Assembly (NCBI GenBank): GCA_009778065.1
Contig: WRKM01000008.1
Location: forward strand, 1 to 64,000
Direction of reading: 5' to 3'
DNA length: 64,000 bases
Source of the DNA: Oscillospiraceae bacterium
GTDB taxonomy: Bacteria; Bacillota; Clostridia; Oscillospirales; Ruminococcaceae
The notes under the pieces were generated by a model. It made no database searches. It worked only from the letters and a program-made list of their open reading frames with translations, and was not told where the DNA came from. The translations under genes were made by a program, and so were the position numbers. This document shows, piece by piece, positions 49,633 through 58,470 of this stretch (positions are counted from its first letter, which is position 1; each line of letters starts with the position of its first letter).

Positions 49633-51321
49633 CTATAGCTTTTCGTAGCTTTTAACTAAGCCCACGAACTCCCACCTCAACCCGTGAGTGTCAACGCCAA
49701 GGTTCCCTGCTGCTCTTGAAATAACGGCGGATGTATTTGCATTACCTTTATACGCCGAATCGGTCAATATGAGTCCGAACTCTGCAACAGCCGATGCGAA
49801 TCCAAAATCTTGTGAAGGATTGTCTGTAAAGAATGTGGAGTTGACTTCACGCTCAACAAGACTGCTGACGTCGCCGTCGGGTTCTTTATAACGCACCTTT
49901 ACGGTAAAGAAATCGTCACTGCCTGTAAGTTCAGAGGTCTGATATTTCAAGGTTCCGCCCTCAAAACTACCGTCCGCTAAAACAATCTCGTAAAACGCCG
50001 TCACAGAGAAGCCCGCGCCAATGTCACCCGCGTCTTTTTGGTCATTATCGAAATCTTCGTTTTCGAGCCGCCTGTTATCGTAACCGATAAGGCGGTATTC
50101 TTTAACTACGCCCGGATTAAACTCAACCTGAAGCTTTAAATCCTTCGCAATAACATACATGGTCGAGTTAAATTCATCAACCAAAACCTTTTTTGCCTCT
50201 TCGATATTATCTATATAGGCGTAGTTACCATTACCGTACTTCGCTAAGTTTTCCATAGTGCTGTCTTTTAAATTACCCATTCCGTAACCGAGAACCGATA
50301 AGAATACACCACTTTCTTTCTTTTCTTCAATCAGATTTTTCAACCCGTCCGTACTGCTGATTCCGACATTAAAATCCCCATCGGTTGCGAGTATTACACG
50401 GTTGTTACCGCCGACAATGAAGTTTTTTTCCGCAAGTTCGTAGGCTGTTTGTATGCCCTTTGAACCCGCCGTTGAACCGCCTGCGGTAAGGTTGTCGATG
50501 ATATTTTTCAAATCGTTCTTTCTGTCGCCCGGCATTGAGTCACAGACTATTCTGTCACTGCCCGCGTAGGTGACGATTGATATGACATCATTTTCATCTA
50601 AAGCATCCACCAACATTTTAAAAGATTCTATTACTAAAGGGAGTCTGTTCTGAGAATTCATAGAACCCGAAACGTCAATGAGGAAAACCACGTTGTTTTG
50701 CACCTTGTTTTCATCGCGTATCTCCGCACCCTGTATACCTATCATGGCTAACAGATTATCTCCGTTCCAGGGGCAGGCGGCGACCTCCGCGCTGATTGAA
50801 AAAGGCATATCAGAGTTTTGCGACGGAGCGGGATAGTCGTAGTTGAAATAATTCACTAACTCTTCTATCCTGACGCCTTGCGGTTTTTGAGAGCTGTTGA
50901 TAAAACGGCGCATATTGCTGTAAGAGGCGGTATTCGGGTTCGCCGAGAAGGTCGATAGCGGATTTAACACCGCATTTTTAAACCCCGATTCTTCGATTAT
51001 GTTATAATCTTCGTTTGCCTCAAATTCCGCATAACGCCACTCTTCATCGGGAGAAATTCCGGCGGTGGCGGCGGGAGCGGCAGGAGCGGCGGGAGCATAT
51101 GCTTCATTCTCGGCGGAATCTAAGCCAATATCGGGGGCAGCGGCATACCTTGTACTGTCTTCGTCAGCGTAAACAACATTGTTGTCATACGGAGCCGCTT
51201 CAAGAGCTTGGACATTACTGTCGCTACCTCCTAAAGAGTATTCGCTGTTTGTGCAAGCGGTAAGCGCGAAGATAAGTAATAGTGCGAGTAAAGCTTTAAA
51301 CGGGTATTTTCTTTTTTTCAT
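49633..51321 (-). CDS. VWA-domain lipoprotein, YfbK-like
   Basis: A secreted lipoprotein: signal peptide KALLALLLIFALTAC with lipobox LTAC at about residues 20-23. A disordered Ala/Pro-rich region (about 60-90) leads to a YfbK-type N-terminal domain (NTASYSNMRRFIN, VRIEELVNYFNYDYP), a VWA domain with the MIDAS DVSGSM near 220 and TDGDF, and a C-terminal DUF3520-like part ending in NLGVDTHGLRWEFVGLV. The length of 562 is normal. The function of the family is not settled; metal-dependent protein binding at the cell surface is likely. AAGGAG precedes the ATG. Confidence 0.88.
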   Translation of the reverse strand: MKKRKYPFKALLALLLIFALTACTNSEYSLGGSDSNVQALEAAPYDNNVVYADEDSTRYAAAPDIGLDSAENEAYAPAAPAAPAATAGISPDEEWRYAEFEANEDYNIIEESGFKNAVLNPLSTFSANPNTASYSNMRRFINSSQKPQGVRIEELVNYFNYDYPAPSQNSDMPFSISAEVAACPWNGDNLLAMIGIQGAEIRDENKVQNNVVFLIDVSGSMNSQNRLPLVIESFKMLVDALDENDVISIVTYAGSDRIVCDSMPGDRKNDLKNIIDNLTAGGSTAGSKGIQTAYELAEKNFIVGGNNRVILATDGDFNVGISSTDGLKNLIEEKKESGVFLSVLGYGMGNLKDSTMENLAKYGNGNYAYIDNIEEAKKVLVDEFNSTMYVIAKDLKLQVEFNPGVVKEYRLIGYDNRRLENEDFDNDQKDAGDIGAGFSVTAFYEIVLADGSFEGGTLKYQTSELTGSDDFFTVKVRYKEPDGDVSSLVEREVNSTFFTDNPSQDFGFASAVAEFGLILTDSAYKGNANTSAVISRAAGNLGVDTHGLRWEFVGLVKSYEKL

Positions 51322-51430
51322 GATGAACTCCTTTCAGTTTCGGCTTATAATCATAACATGATTTACATAGCCAAAAGGTTGCAAATTTTGGAAATTTTCT
51401 TTCCTTGCTCGTATTATATACCCGCCAAAA

Positions 51431-51537
51431 CCGCATTGTCAAGCAAATATCCGAATTGTAATCACCATGTATCCGAACTGTAATAAAAGGACGTTTTTTT
51501 GAAACCGTATTGTAATAAAAATTAACCGTATTGTAAT
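51431..51537. repeat. Helically phased direct repeats CCGNAYTGTAAT
   Basis: Copies start at 51431 (weaker, CCGCATTGTC), 51451, 51473, 51505 and 51526. Spacings are 20, 22, 32 and 21 bp, close to 2, 2, 3 and 2 helical turns. They lie between the divergent VWA and MBOAT genes and look like an activator or repressor binding array. Confidence 0.7.
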
Positions 51538-51605
51538 ATTTACCATGGAGATAAACACATTAAAAAGCTCGGATTGTTAAATAAGCTGAATATTAATTTG
51601 GGGTC

Positions 51606-51633
51606 TTGACAAGTATAACCACTATAGTATAGA
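51606..51633 (+). promoter_or_regulatory. Promoter of the MBOAT-DHHW operon
   Basis: TTGACA (51606-51611), 16 bp, TATAGA (51628-51633), 44 bp before the ATG and downstream of the repeat array. Confidence 0.5.
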
Positions 51634-51677
51634 ATTAAGATTAGACATAGTTAGAGTTTTTTCACGAGGTTTATTTT

Positions 51678-53036
51678 ATGATTTTTGCCGACCTTTTATT
51701 TCTTTTTGCCTTCTTACCGCTTAATTTGTTAATTTACTTCATATTTAAGAAAACCGCCTTCAGAAATATAGTTCTCGTGGCGTTTTCGTTGTTTTTCTAC
51801 GCATGGGGAGAACCTGTGATGGTTTTTCTCTTAATCATAACAGCGGAAATAAACCGTATTCTCGCCTTTTATACCGAAAAGCACAGAGGCACAAAAAAGG
51901 GCAAAGCGTTCGCAATAACCGCAGTCGCCGTAACCCTGTCTTTATTAGCCGTGTTTAAGTACGGCGGGATGTTCGCCTTACCGTTTAAGCCTTCGTTACC
52001 GATAGGAATCAGTTTTTACTCGTTTCAGATAATATCGTATGTTACAGATGTTTATAAAGGTCGAATAAAAGCGCAAAAGAGCCGCTTAAAATTTCTCATG
52101 TATGTCTCTCTTTATCCCCAACTCATCGCAGGACCGATTGTCCGATACAGCGATATAGCGGAAGAAATAGACGATAGGCGCGTAACTGCCGAGAATTTCA
52201 GTACGGGAGTGACGAGGTTCACGCTCGGTTTAGCCAAAAAAGTAATCTTAGCCAACCAAATCGGCTCAGCGGCTGAATCCATTTTAGGCGGTGATGCAAG
52301 CGTTCTTTCGGTAACGGGGGCATGGCTCGGAGTGGCACTGTTCGCGTTACAGATTTACTATGATTTTTCCGGGTACTCAGATATGGCTATAGGTTTAGGA
52401 AGGATTTTCGGTTTCACTTTCCCCGAAAACTTCAATTATCCGTATATATCAAGTTCAATCACCGAATTTTGGCGCAGATGGCACATGACATTGGGTGGTT
52501 TTTTCCGCGATTATGTGTATATTCCGCTCGGCGGCGGCAGACGTCATATTTGGAGAAACCTACTCATAACATGGTTTTTGACAGGATTATGGCACGGTGC
52601 AAGTTGGAACTTTGCGCTGTGGGGACTGTATTTCGGCGTATTAATAATAATTGAGAAAGCGTTTTTATTAAAGCTTTGTGAAAAGCTCCCCGCCATTATT
52701 AAAATCCCGACTACCCTGCTTTTTGTGACCTTCGGGTGGGCAATATTCTACTTTACTGATTTTAATAAAATGTTAATTTTCATTAAGAGCCTTTTGGGAC
52801 TTAATAATGCGGGAATGTTCGATATTATAACACCGAATATTATTTATGATAAACTCTTTCTCGTGATAGCCGCCATTATACTGTGTGCACCCATCGGCAG
52901 ATATATCGAATCGGCGATGAACAAGCTCGGCTTTGCTCGCTTCATTATCCCTTTTTTAAACGCCGCTATCATAATCATTTGTGCTGTAATGTTAGTCGGA
53001 AGCACATATAATCCGTTTTTGTACTACAGATTCTAA
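51678..53036 (+). CDS. MBOAT-family O-acyltransferase (AlgI/DltB-like)
   Basis: A polytopic membrane enzyme of 452 residues that moves acyl groups across the membrane for O-acetylation of an exopolysaccharide or cell-wall polymer. About ten hydrophobic segments are visible. The family blocks are ISFYSFQIISYVTDVY, YPQLIAGPIVRYSDI, FWRRWHMTLGGFFRDYVYIPLGG and the catalytic His in LTGLWHGASWNFALWG. It is followed after 17 bp by a DHHW protein, the usual partner in alginate-acetylation-like systems. Confidence 0.9.
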   Translation: MIFADLLFLFAFLPLNLLIYFIFKKTAFRNIVLVAFSLFFYAWGEPVMVFLLIITAEINRILAFYTEKHRGTKKGKAFAITAVAVTLSLLAVFKYGGMFALPFKPSLPIGISFYSFQIISYVTDVYKGRIKAQKSRLKFLMYVSLYPQLIAGPIVRYSDIAEEIDDRRVTAENFSTGVTRFTLGLAKKVILANQIGSAAESILGGDASVLSVTGAWLGVALFALQIYYDFSGYSDMAIGLGRIFGFTFPENFNYPYISSSITEFWRRWHMTLGGFFRDYVYIPLGGGRRHIWRNLLITWFLTGLWHGASWNFALWGLYFGVLIIIEKAFLLKLCEKLPAIIKIPTTLLFVTFGWAIFYFTDFNKMLIFIKSLLGLNNAGMFDIITPNIIYDKLFLVIAAIILCAPIGRYIESAMNKLGFARFIIPFLNAAIIIICAVMLVGSTYNPFLYYRF

Positions 53037-53053
53037 CGGGAGGAAATAAAAAA

Positions 53054-54469
53054 ATGCAGAATAAATTTCATCGGTTTAATATCGCGGTTTTTGTGCTGGT
53101 CCTTGCGGTTATCAGCCCGTTTTTATTCCTTGCTCCGAGGACTTATATCTCAGAAACCGAAAGACGGGAGTTGGAGCAGTTTCCCGTATTCTCGTGGGAC
53201 AATCTTTTTTCGGGTGAATATACAAGGAAAATCGGTATTTATTTTTCGGATACCGTACCCATGCGCGAGAACTTAACCGAAGCATCCGCAATAATTAAAA
53301 ACATGATGGGTATAAGGATTGACGGAGTGAAACTGCATAATATCATAATAACCGAAATACCCGAGCCTGTTCCGCCTACGGCTTTAACCCCGCAGTCTGA
53401 AAACAATAAACCCGCAAACGATGCTGTTAATATCTCACCCACGCCCGGAACATCCGATAGTACCGCGGTTTCCGAGTCCGATATTGAAACAGGCACAGCG
53501 TCGGAAACAGATTCATACACACCCGTATGGGACGGAGTTATAGAAGATGCCGTATCAGCACCCGATGGTGTAGCGGATATTGCCAACAATGGTATTCTCG
53601 TTTATCAAAACCGCGGTCTTATGCTGTACGGCGGCAGTTATGCACAGGGTTCAAACTACGCCGCAGTACTCAACTCATACAGGCAAAGGCTCAGCGATGA
53701 TACAAAGCTGTATTCGATGCTCATTCCCACGGCTGTTGAATTCTATTGTCCGAGTAATTACAGGAGCCTTAGCGGCGACCAACGCGGGAATATAAACCAT
53801 ATAACCTCACTTCTTGACCCCGGTATAACGCCGATAAACGTCTATTCCGCACTCGCCGCACAGATAAGCGAGGAAATTTTTCTGAGGACAGACCACCACT
53901 GGGCTCCGTTAGGCGCCTATTATGCCGCCGAGGAATTCGCCAAGACGGCGGGAGTACCCTTCACGCAACTTTCGGATTATGAAAAAGTAACCGTCCCCGG
54001 TTATGTGGGGACGATGTACGGTTATTCAGGCGATATACGAATCAAAAACAATCCCGAGGATTTTGTTTATTATAAGCCGCCAAACACCTACAATACAGTC
54101 TATTACAATTACGATAATCCCGAAGTCCCTATTCACGCTCCGCTTTTCATAACGCAGGGTGCCGGGACTTCATACAGTGTTTTTATGGGCGGCGATGCTA
54201 AAATAACGCATATTTTCACCGATGTGGAAAACGGGCGTAAAGTAGCTGTTTTTAAAGACAGCTTCGGTAATGCGTTAGTGCCTTTCTTGGTCGGTTCATT
54301 TGAGGAAATAATCGTTATTGACATACGTTATTTCCCGTACAGCGCGATAGAGTACCTCCAAATACACGAGGTAACGGACGTACTTTTCGCTAATAATATT
54401 TTCGCCGCAAATACAGCGGGAATGATTAATCATTTAAAAGACATCATGGATGTTTCCGAAGAATTTTAG
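53054..54469 (+). CDS. DHHW/AlgX-like SGNH-type acetyltransferase partner
   Basis: A protein with an N-terminal membrane anchor (about 8-28), a disordered Pro/Thr/Ser/Glu stretch (about 105-170) and a C-terminal SGNH-hydrolase-like domain. The catalytic DHHW is in RTDHHWAPLGAYY near residue 280 and the Ser block is KDSFGNAL near 400. DHHW proteins transfer acetyl groups from the MBOAT partner to polysaccharide outside the cell. At 471 residues it is full length. AGGAGG-like GGGAGGA precedes the ATG. Confidence 0.88.
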   Translation: MQNKFHRFNIAVFVLVLAVISPFLFLAPRTYISETERRELEQFPVFSWDNLFSGEYTRKIGIYFSDTVPMRENLTEASAIIKNMMGIRIDGVKLHNIIITEIPEPVPPTALTPQSENNKPANDAVNISPTPGTSDSTAVSESDIETGTASETDSYTPVWDGVIEDAVSAPDGVADIANNGILVYQNRGLMLYGGSYAQGSNYAAVLNSYRQRLSDDTKLYSMLIPTAVEFYCPSNYRSLSGDQRGNINHITSLLDPGITPINVYSALAAQISEEIFLRTDHHWAPLGAYYAAEEFAKTAGVPFTQLSDYEKVTVPGYVGTMYGYSGDIRIKNNPEDFVYYKPPNTYNTVYYNYDNPEVPIHAPLFITQGAGTSYSVFMGGDAKITHIFTDVENGRKVAVFKDSFGNALVPFLVGSFEEIIVIDIRYFPYSAIEYLQIHEVTDVLFANNIFAANTAGMINHLKDIMDVSEEF

Positions 54470-54503
54470 TTTATCCTCTTTTTAGCGCAGTTTTAACAAG
54501 CGC

Positions 54504-54533
54504 TTGACATTGATGGGATTTCCATGCTATAAT
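54504..54533 (+). promoter_or_regulatory. Promoter of the sigma/DUF4367 pair
   Basis: TTGACA (54504-54509), 18 bp with TGC, TATAAT (54528-54533), 48 bp before the sigma gene start. Confidence 0.65.
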
Positions 54534-54581
54534 TACTTTTATATAGTAAAATATAGATATGTGACAAAAAGAGGTGTAAAT

Positions 54582-55136
54582 ATGTTCTTTATAATGCTTT
54601 CGACAATTGAGGACGAACAGGAGCGATTGAGAATAGCTGATATTTACGAAGAATATCGTTATATGTGCCTACATAGAGCCTTAACTATTACAAAAGACCA
54701 ACAAATGGCTGAGGATGCTGTAGGTGATGCTTTTGTCGAGGTAATAAAGCACAAGGAAAAAATATTTTCATTAGATTGTAACCAATTGCCCTCTTATATC
54801 GTTACTATAACAAAGAATAAAGCGAGAGATTTATTAAGAAAGAACAAAAGAAAATCGGATTTAGATGACGATTGGGAAAACAGTCTTGAATCGGACGAGA
54901 TTCCTATTGACGAGCAAGTTATCAGCAAAATGGGTTTTGAGCGATTGCTAAACCTTATGGCGAGTCTTGACGAAAAATATAAAATTGTTCTCGAAATGAA
55001 ATATGTTTTAGATTTATCTACGAACGAGATTTCACAAATGCTAAATATCAGCAATGACAATGTAAAAACACGGCTCTTTCGGGCGCGAACGCAGTTAAGA
55101 AAGCTACTCGGAAGCGAGGTGACGGCTAATGCCTAA
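54582..55136 (+). CDS. ECF-type RNA polymerase sigma factor
   Basis: The ATG at 54582 after AGAGGTG is the supported start, giving 184 residues. Region 2 (YEEYRYMCLHRALTITKDQQMAEDAVGDAFVEV) and region 4 (LDEKYKIVLEMKYVLDLSTNEISQMLNISNDNVKTRLFRARTQL) are typical of extracytoplasmic-function sigma factors; a short acidic linker separates them. The next gene overlaps by 8 bp and encodes a membrane protein with a DUF4367-type end, the usual anti-sigma partner in Clostridia. The target genes may be the secreted proteins just downstream. Confidence 0.87.
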   Translation: MFFIMLSTIEDEQERLRIADIYEEYRYMCLHRALTITKDQQMAEDAVGDAFVEVIKHKEKIFSLDCNQLPSYIVTITKNKARDLLRKNKRKSDLDDDWENSLESDEIPIDEQVISKMGFERLLNLMASLDEKYKIVLEMKYVLDLSTNEISQMLNISNDNVKTRLFRARTQLRKLLGSEVTANA

Positions 55137-55839
55137 CATTATTCTCGGAAACTTAGAAAATAATGACAGCTTGTTTGAAGCGTTTTTAAGGCAAGCCGTT
55201 ATTATCAACCACCAAAACGAAATGGCGGCAATACCGCCGCGCAAAGAATTAGAAAAGATGTATGCTTTTTCAAACGAACACAACCTAAGAATGAAAAAGT
55301 TGTTCGCGGCTGATAAGCGGCAGGAGACTTTTGCTGTTGTTATTAAATGTATCAAGGTCGCGGTTATTGCCGCGTGCGTGTCGGCGACAATGTTGTTCTT
55401 CACGCTTTTAACCTCGGCTGATTTCAGAAAGGCAGTCGGCGATGTTATTGTAACATGGTTTGACAAATTCACAGAATTTCGCTCGTCTCAAGGAAGCGAA
55501 GATTTCACCGAACGCGACTGGTCTCCGAAGTATCTGCCGGAGGGGTTCACCTTAGTTGATACAATCGGAACAACCGGATTTATGTTTACAAATACGGAAG
55601 AAGTACGTATTATATTTAATTATAAAGAAATCGATTCTTCAACCTCTGTAGATAACGAAGATATGAAATATAGTGTGATTGTCGAAGACGAAATAATTTA
55701 TCATTTATTTGAAACAATTATTAAAGACGATAAGTACGAAGATAATGTGATTGTTTGGGACATGGACGGATATAGATTTACTGTTATGGGAAATTATAAT
55801 ATTGATGAGCTTGTAAAAATCGCACTCTCAGTTAATTAA
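55129..55839 (+). CDS. DUF4367-type membrane protein, likely anti-sigma factor
   Basis: The 236-residue protein has a cytoplasmic N-terminus (about 1-75), one membrane helix (about 80-103, VIKCIKVAVIAACVSATMLFF) and an extracellular C-terminal DUF4367 domain (WSPKYLPEGFTLVDT to WDMDGYRFTVMGN). This layout, and the overlap with the sigma gene, fit a membrane anti-sigma factor that senses an outside signal. The N-terminal part lacks a clear zinc-binding HxxxCxxC motif. Confidence 0.8.
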   Translation: MPNIILGNLENNDSLFEAFLRQAVIINHQNEMAAIPPRKELEKMYAFSNEHNLRMKKLFAADKRQETFAVVIKCIKVAVIAACVSATMLFFTLLTSADFRKAVGDVIVTWFDKFTEFRSSQGSEDFTERDWSPKYLPEGFTLVDTIGTTGFMFTNTEEVRIIFNYKEIDSSTSVDNEDMKYSVIVEDEIIYHLFETIIKDDKYEDNVIVWDMDGYRFTVMGNYNIDELVKIALSVN

Positions 55840-55960
55840 AATATTTTTATGTCTCGAAACGCATCTTTCGTAACCTCAAGTGATGTTTTGTGAATTATGT
55901 ACAAAAATATAGAAGAATAATTGTAGTTATGTACAAACATTGAATTTTTTTGTAAAATCC

Positions 55961-56026
55961 TGTAACCTCACCTCCTTTGAAAACGTTAGTATATCAGACA
56001 GGCAAAATTTCAAAGTAAAGGAGGTG
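55961..56026 (+). promoter_or_regulatory. Possible ECF promoter with SD-sequestering hairpin
   Basis: TGTAAC, then 17 bp from AAC to CGT (55984-55986), resembles an ECF sigma promoter. CACCTCCTTT (55969-55978) is exactly complementary to AAAGGAGGTG (56017-56026), a perfect ribosome site. Following it is only a short TTG ORF and the gene remnant below. Confidence 0.35.
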
Positions 56027-56193
56027 AAAAAACTTGGTCGGGATTAACTTCATCATCATCGTACCTAAGCTTTAGCGGTACATACTCCCCTGTGAGCAAG
56101 GGCGAAACCTACCGCTTAGAAGTATCGGCGACAGTCAAAACGACAAGCGGCGTTACAGAAAGCGTAAATCACCATTTTGATAAGACTTATTAG
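55990..56193 (+). pseudogene. C-terminal remnant of a secreted protein
   Basis: An open frame without a start codon reads KTWSGLTSSSSYLSFSGTYSP and SKGETYRLEVSATVKTTSG, then HHFDKTY and a stop. This is a common C-terminal domain of Firmicute secreted proteins. The rest of the gene is missing. Its second half is part of the 264-bp repeat that recurs at 58204. Confidence 0.6.
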
Positions 56194-56334
56194 TTTATTG
56201 TTGCAATGGAACTAATAATTATTGAAAGGGGTGAGTCCGGTGGGCTGAGAAATTTAATCCTATTTAAAGTAAATCAAGAATTAAAAACATATCTCAAATT
56301 TGAGATAGCCTCGAAATGAGGTAGAAAGGTAAAC
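56071..56334 (+). repeat. 264-bp direct repeat, copy 1
   Basis: Matches 58204-58467 at a constant offset of 2133 bp with no gaps, nearly identical from about 56093 on. It covers the remnant's end and the whole leader of the next gene, including ATCTCAAATTTGAGAT and the ribosome site AGAAAGG. It ends 3 bp before the ATG at 56338. Confidence 0.9.
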
Positions 56335-56337
56335 AGT

Positions 56338-57291
56338 ATGAAAAAAATAATTTCTATACTATTAATTGTAACTCTCATGTTTTCAATAACAGGCTGTTCG
56401 GGTAACGAACCTACCAACACGCAACCCACCGAATTAAATAAACCCGAAGAACTTGTCGAACCTGAACAGTTTACACAACCTATAATTTCTGATGAAATTG
56501 CAGAATTTGAAGAACCTGTCGAACCTGAGCAGTTTACACAAGCCATAACTCCTAATGAAATTGCGGCTACATGGAAAGAAGTCCCGATAAAAGATGCCAC
56601 CGATGTAAGGACCAAGGTGAGTTCAAGCAGAGCGTTTTTTGATTTGCGTTCATTAATTAAAGGTGAAAACAGCGGAGATGGTTATATTTTTAACACCTTC
56701 GTTTTCAGTGGAACGATAATCAATTTAAAAGAATTTCAAATTTCATGGACAGACGACGAAGGGGAAGAATGGGGTCCGTTTTCGAGGTCTATAATTGAAG
56801 TGAGAGTGGATAAGGAATATAACGGAAAAACACCGGTGGAAGGAGACGTTATACGAGTATTATATCCTTTTTCGCTATCATGGGATTTCGATAACTCTGT
56901 CCGTATAAAAGAAAACGGGAAATATGTATTTGCAAACTGTTGGGTTCTTGACGAAACCTATTCGCATTATAACGAAAAGTATAATCCTGTTGCCGTGAAC
57001 GATGGTTCTGCAGATTACGCTGATGTTATAATGGGGAGCGCGTGGAATAGTCTACTGCCTATAGAAGACGAGAGAGTTATTTTCTATCACGGATATTTTG
57101 AGCATGACGAGGAGGCTAAATTGAAATTTTTGCATCATGATTCATTTAAGACAGATATGCTTACAAGTGACTCTTCGCTTGAGACAGGGGACTATACTAT
57201 GATGAATATAAAAGATTTTGAAAATGAGTTTTCTAAGCTGTTTGAAAAACAGGATGCTTTGCCAACTGCCGCAATTAATTTATTCTCATAG
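56338..57291 (+). CDS. Lipoprotein of unknown function with internal repeat
   Basis: Signal peptide ISILLIVTLMFSITGC with lipobox ITGC at about residues 17-20. A disordered Pro/Glu-rich part carries a twofold repeat (EPEQFTQPI and EPEQFTQAI, each followed by an EIA, about 22 residues apart). The main domain (about 85-317) looks like an all-beta fold: FVFSGTIINLKEFQISW, VRVDKEYNGKTPVEGDVIRVLYP. No catalytic motif is recognised. The leader is one copy of the 264-bp repeat. It may be a target of the nearby ECF sigma factor. Confidence 0.75.
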   Translation: MKKIISILLIVTLMFSITGCSGNEPTNTQPTELNKPEELVEPEQFTQPIISDEIAEFEEPVEPEQFTQAITPNEIAATWKEVPIKDATDVRTKVSSSRAFFDLRSLIKGENSGDGYIFNTFVFSGTIINLKEFQISWTDDEGEEWGPFSRSIIEVRVDKEYNGKTPVEGDVIRVLYPFSLSWDFDNSVRIKENGKYVFANCWVLDETYSHYNEKYNPVAVNDGSADYADVIMGSAWNSLLPIEDERVIFYHGYFEHDEEAKLKFLHHDSFKTDMLTSDSSLETGDYTMMNIKDFENEFSKLFEKQDALPTAAINLFS

Positions 57292-57363
57292 CATAAATTA
57301 TTACGGATTAAGTTAAGGTCACATTAATTCGGTAAATTTAAAATAAGGATTAGGAGAAAAATT

Positions 57364-58125
57364 ATGAAAATAAAAATTAAATTCGCAAAAGGTATATTCA
57401 GTTTAATTACAATTGTAATTTTAACTGTAGCCTTCGGTCTATCTGCATCTGCCCATACTCTTCAAGCTTGGGCAAATTATTACACTCCAAACCACGCAAA
57501 CTCTAACAGTGGTTATCGTTTTACGATTGAAAATTGGAACCATATGAATGGAAGCAGTATAAATTATGTGTGGGCAAACAACACCACCCAAACAACTTTT
57601 GGAACAGCATTGAGCCAAGCATTTAGTAGCTCGTGGGGGGGGATGATTAGCGGTTCTAATACAACATCTGCAAATGCTCACTTGAGAATTGCATATGATT
57701 CTATCACACAACCGACAGGCATTGCGGCAATTGCGCCGATTAATGGTGGTGATGCAAATAAACATTTTAGACAGGGACTGCAAAGCCACGGCTCGCATGA
57801 TTCGGGAATATTGTTCTACATGGATTCAGCGAATTATTCTGCCGACATCAAAAAGCAATTGACTGCACATGAACTCGGTCATCTTTGGGGTATTGAAGAT
57901 TTATATAGGCATGGTTTTACAAACTTAGAAAGTATTTACTCACAACCTTATGCGTATAATACAGCAACAAGGCACGATAAAAACGCTATGTATATAGGTC
58001 TAAACAATCCGTGGTTTGATGACGGAACAGGAAATGGTTGGAAACGATTAAAATCACCGGGGGTTTTTGCAGTTAACGAGTGGCACGATGGTTATTATTT
58101 TAATTCAAACGGATATTGGACATAG
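57364..58125 (+). CDS. Secreted zinc metalloprotease, HExxH type
   Basis: Signal peptide at about residues 10-30 (GIFSLITIVILTVAFGLSASA). The catalytic motif is LTAHELGHLWGIED, an HExxHxxGxxD zinc site near residue 168, as in some matrixin-like and reprolysin-like families. The N-terminal half is Asn/Ser/Thr-rich. The 253 residues suggest an enzyme without extra domains. The TAG stop is in the same frame as the downstream remnant (58126-58326), so a single stop codon separates the two. Its role is unknown; proteolysis outside the cell is likely. Confidence 0.8.
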   Translation: MKIKIKFAKGIFSLITIVILTVAFGLSASAHTLQAWANYYTPNHANSNSGYRFTIENWNHMNGSSINYVWANNTTQTTFGTALSQAFSSSWGGMISGSNTTSANAHLRIAYDSITQPTGIAAIAPINGGDANKHFRQGLQSHGSHDSGILFYMDSANYSADIKKQLTAHELGHLWGIEDLYRHGFTNLESIYSQPYAYNTATRHDKNAMYIGLNNPWFDDGTGNGWKRLKSPGVFAVNEWHDGYYFNSNGYWT

Positions 58126-58326
58126 TTTCTTGTTCGCAGACAAACACCCCCATGCTCTAAAGTACATCTTTCTCAATATGCAAATGTAACATCTTATCTC
58201 GGCTTTTCCGGCACATACTCCACTGTAAGTAGCGGCGAAACCTACCGCTTAGAAGTATCGGCGACAGTTAAAACGACAAGCGGCGTTACAGAAAGCGTAA
58301 ATCACCATTTTGATAAGACTTATTAG
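58126..58326 (+). pseudogene. C-terminal domain remnant in frame with the protease
   Basis: Reading on after the TAG stop gives 66 open codons ending in SQYANVTSYLGFSGTYS, SSGETYRLEVSATVKTTSG and HHFDKTY before a stop. This is homologous to the remnant at 55990-56193. Either the protease lost its C-terminal domain by a nonsense change, or an unrelated remnant lies in frame by chance. Confidence 0.5.
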
Positions 58327-58467
58327 TTTATTGTTGCAATGGAACTAATAATTATTGAAAGGGGTGAGTCCGGTGGGCTGAGAAATTTAATCCTATTTAA
58401 AGTAAATCAAGAATTAAAAACATATCTCAAATTTGAGATAGCCTCGAAATGAGGTAGAAAGGTAAAG
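58204..58467 (+). repeat. 264-bp direct repeat, copy 2
   Basis: Second copy of 56071-56334; again it ends 3 bp before a start codon (58471). The coding part differs more between copies than the leader part. Confidence 0.9.
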
Positions 58468-58470
58468 GAT

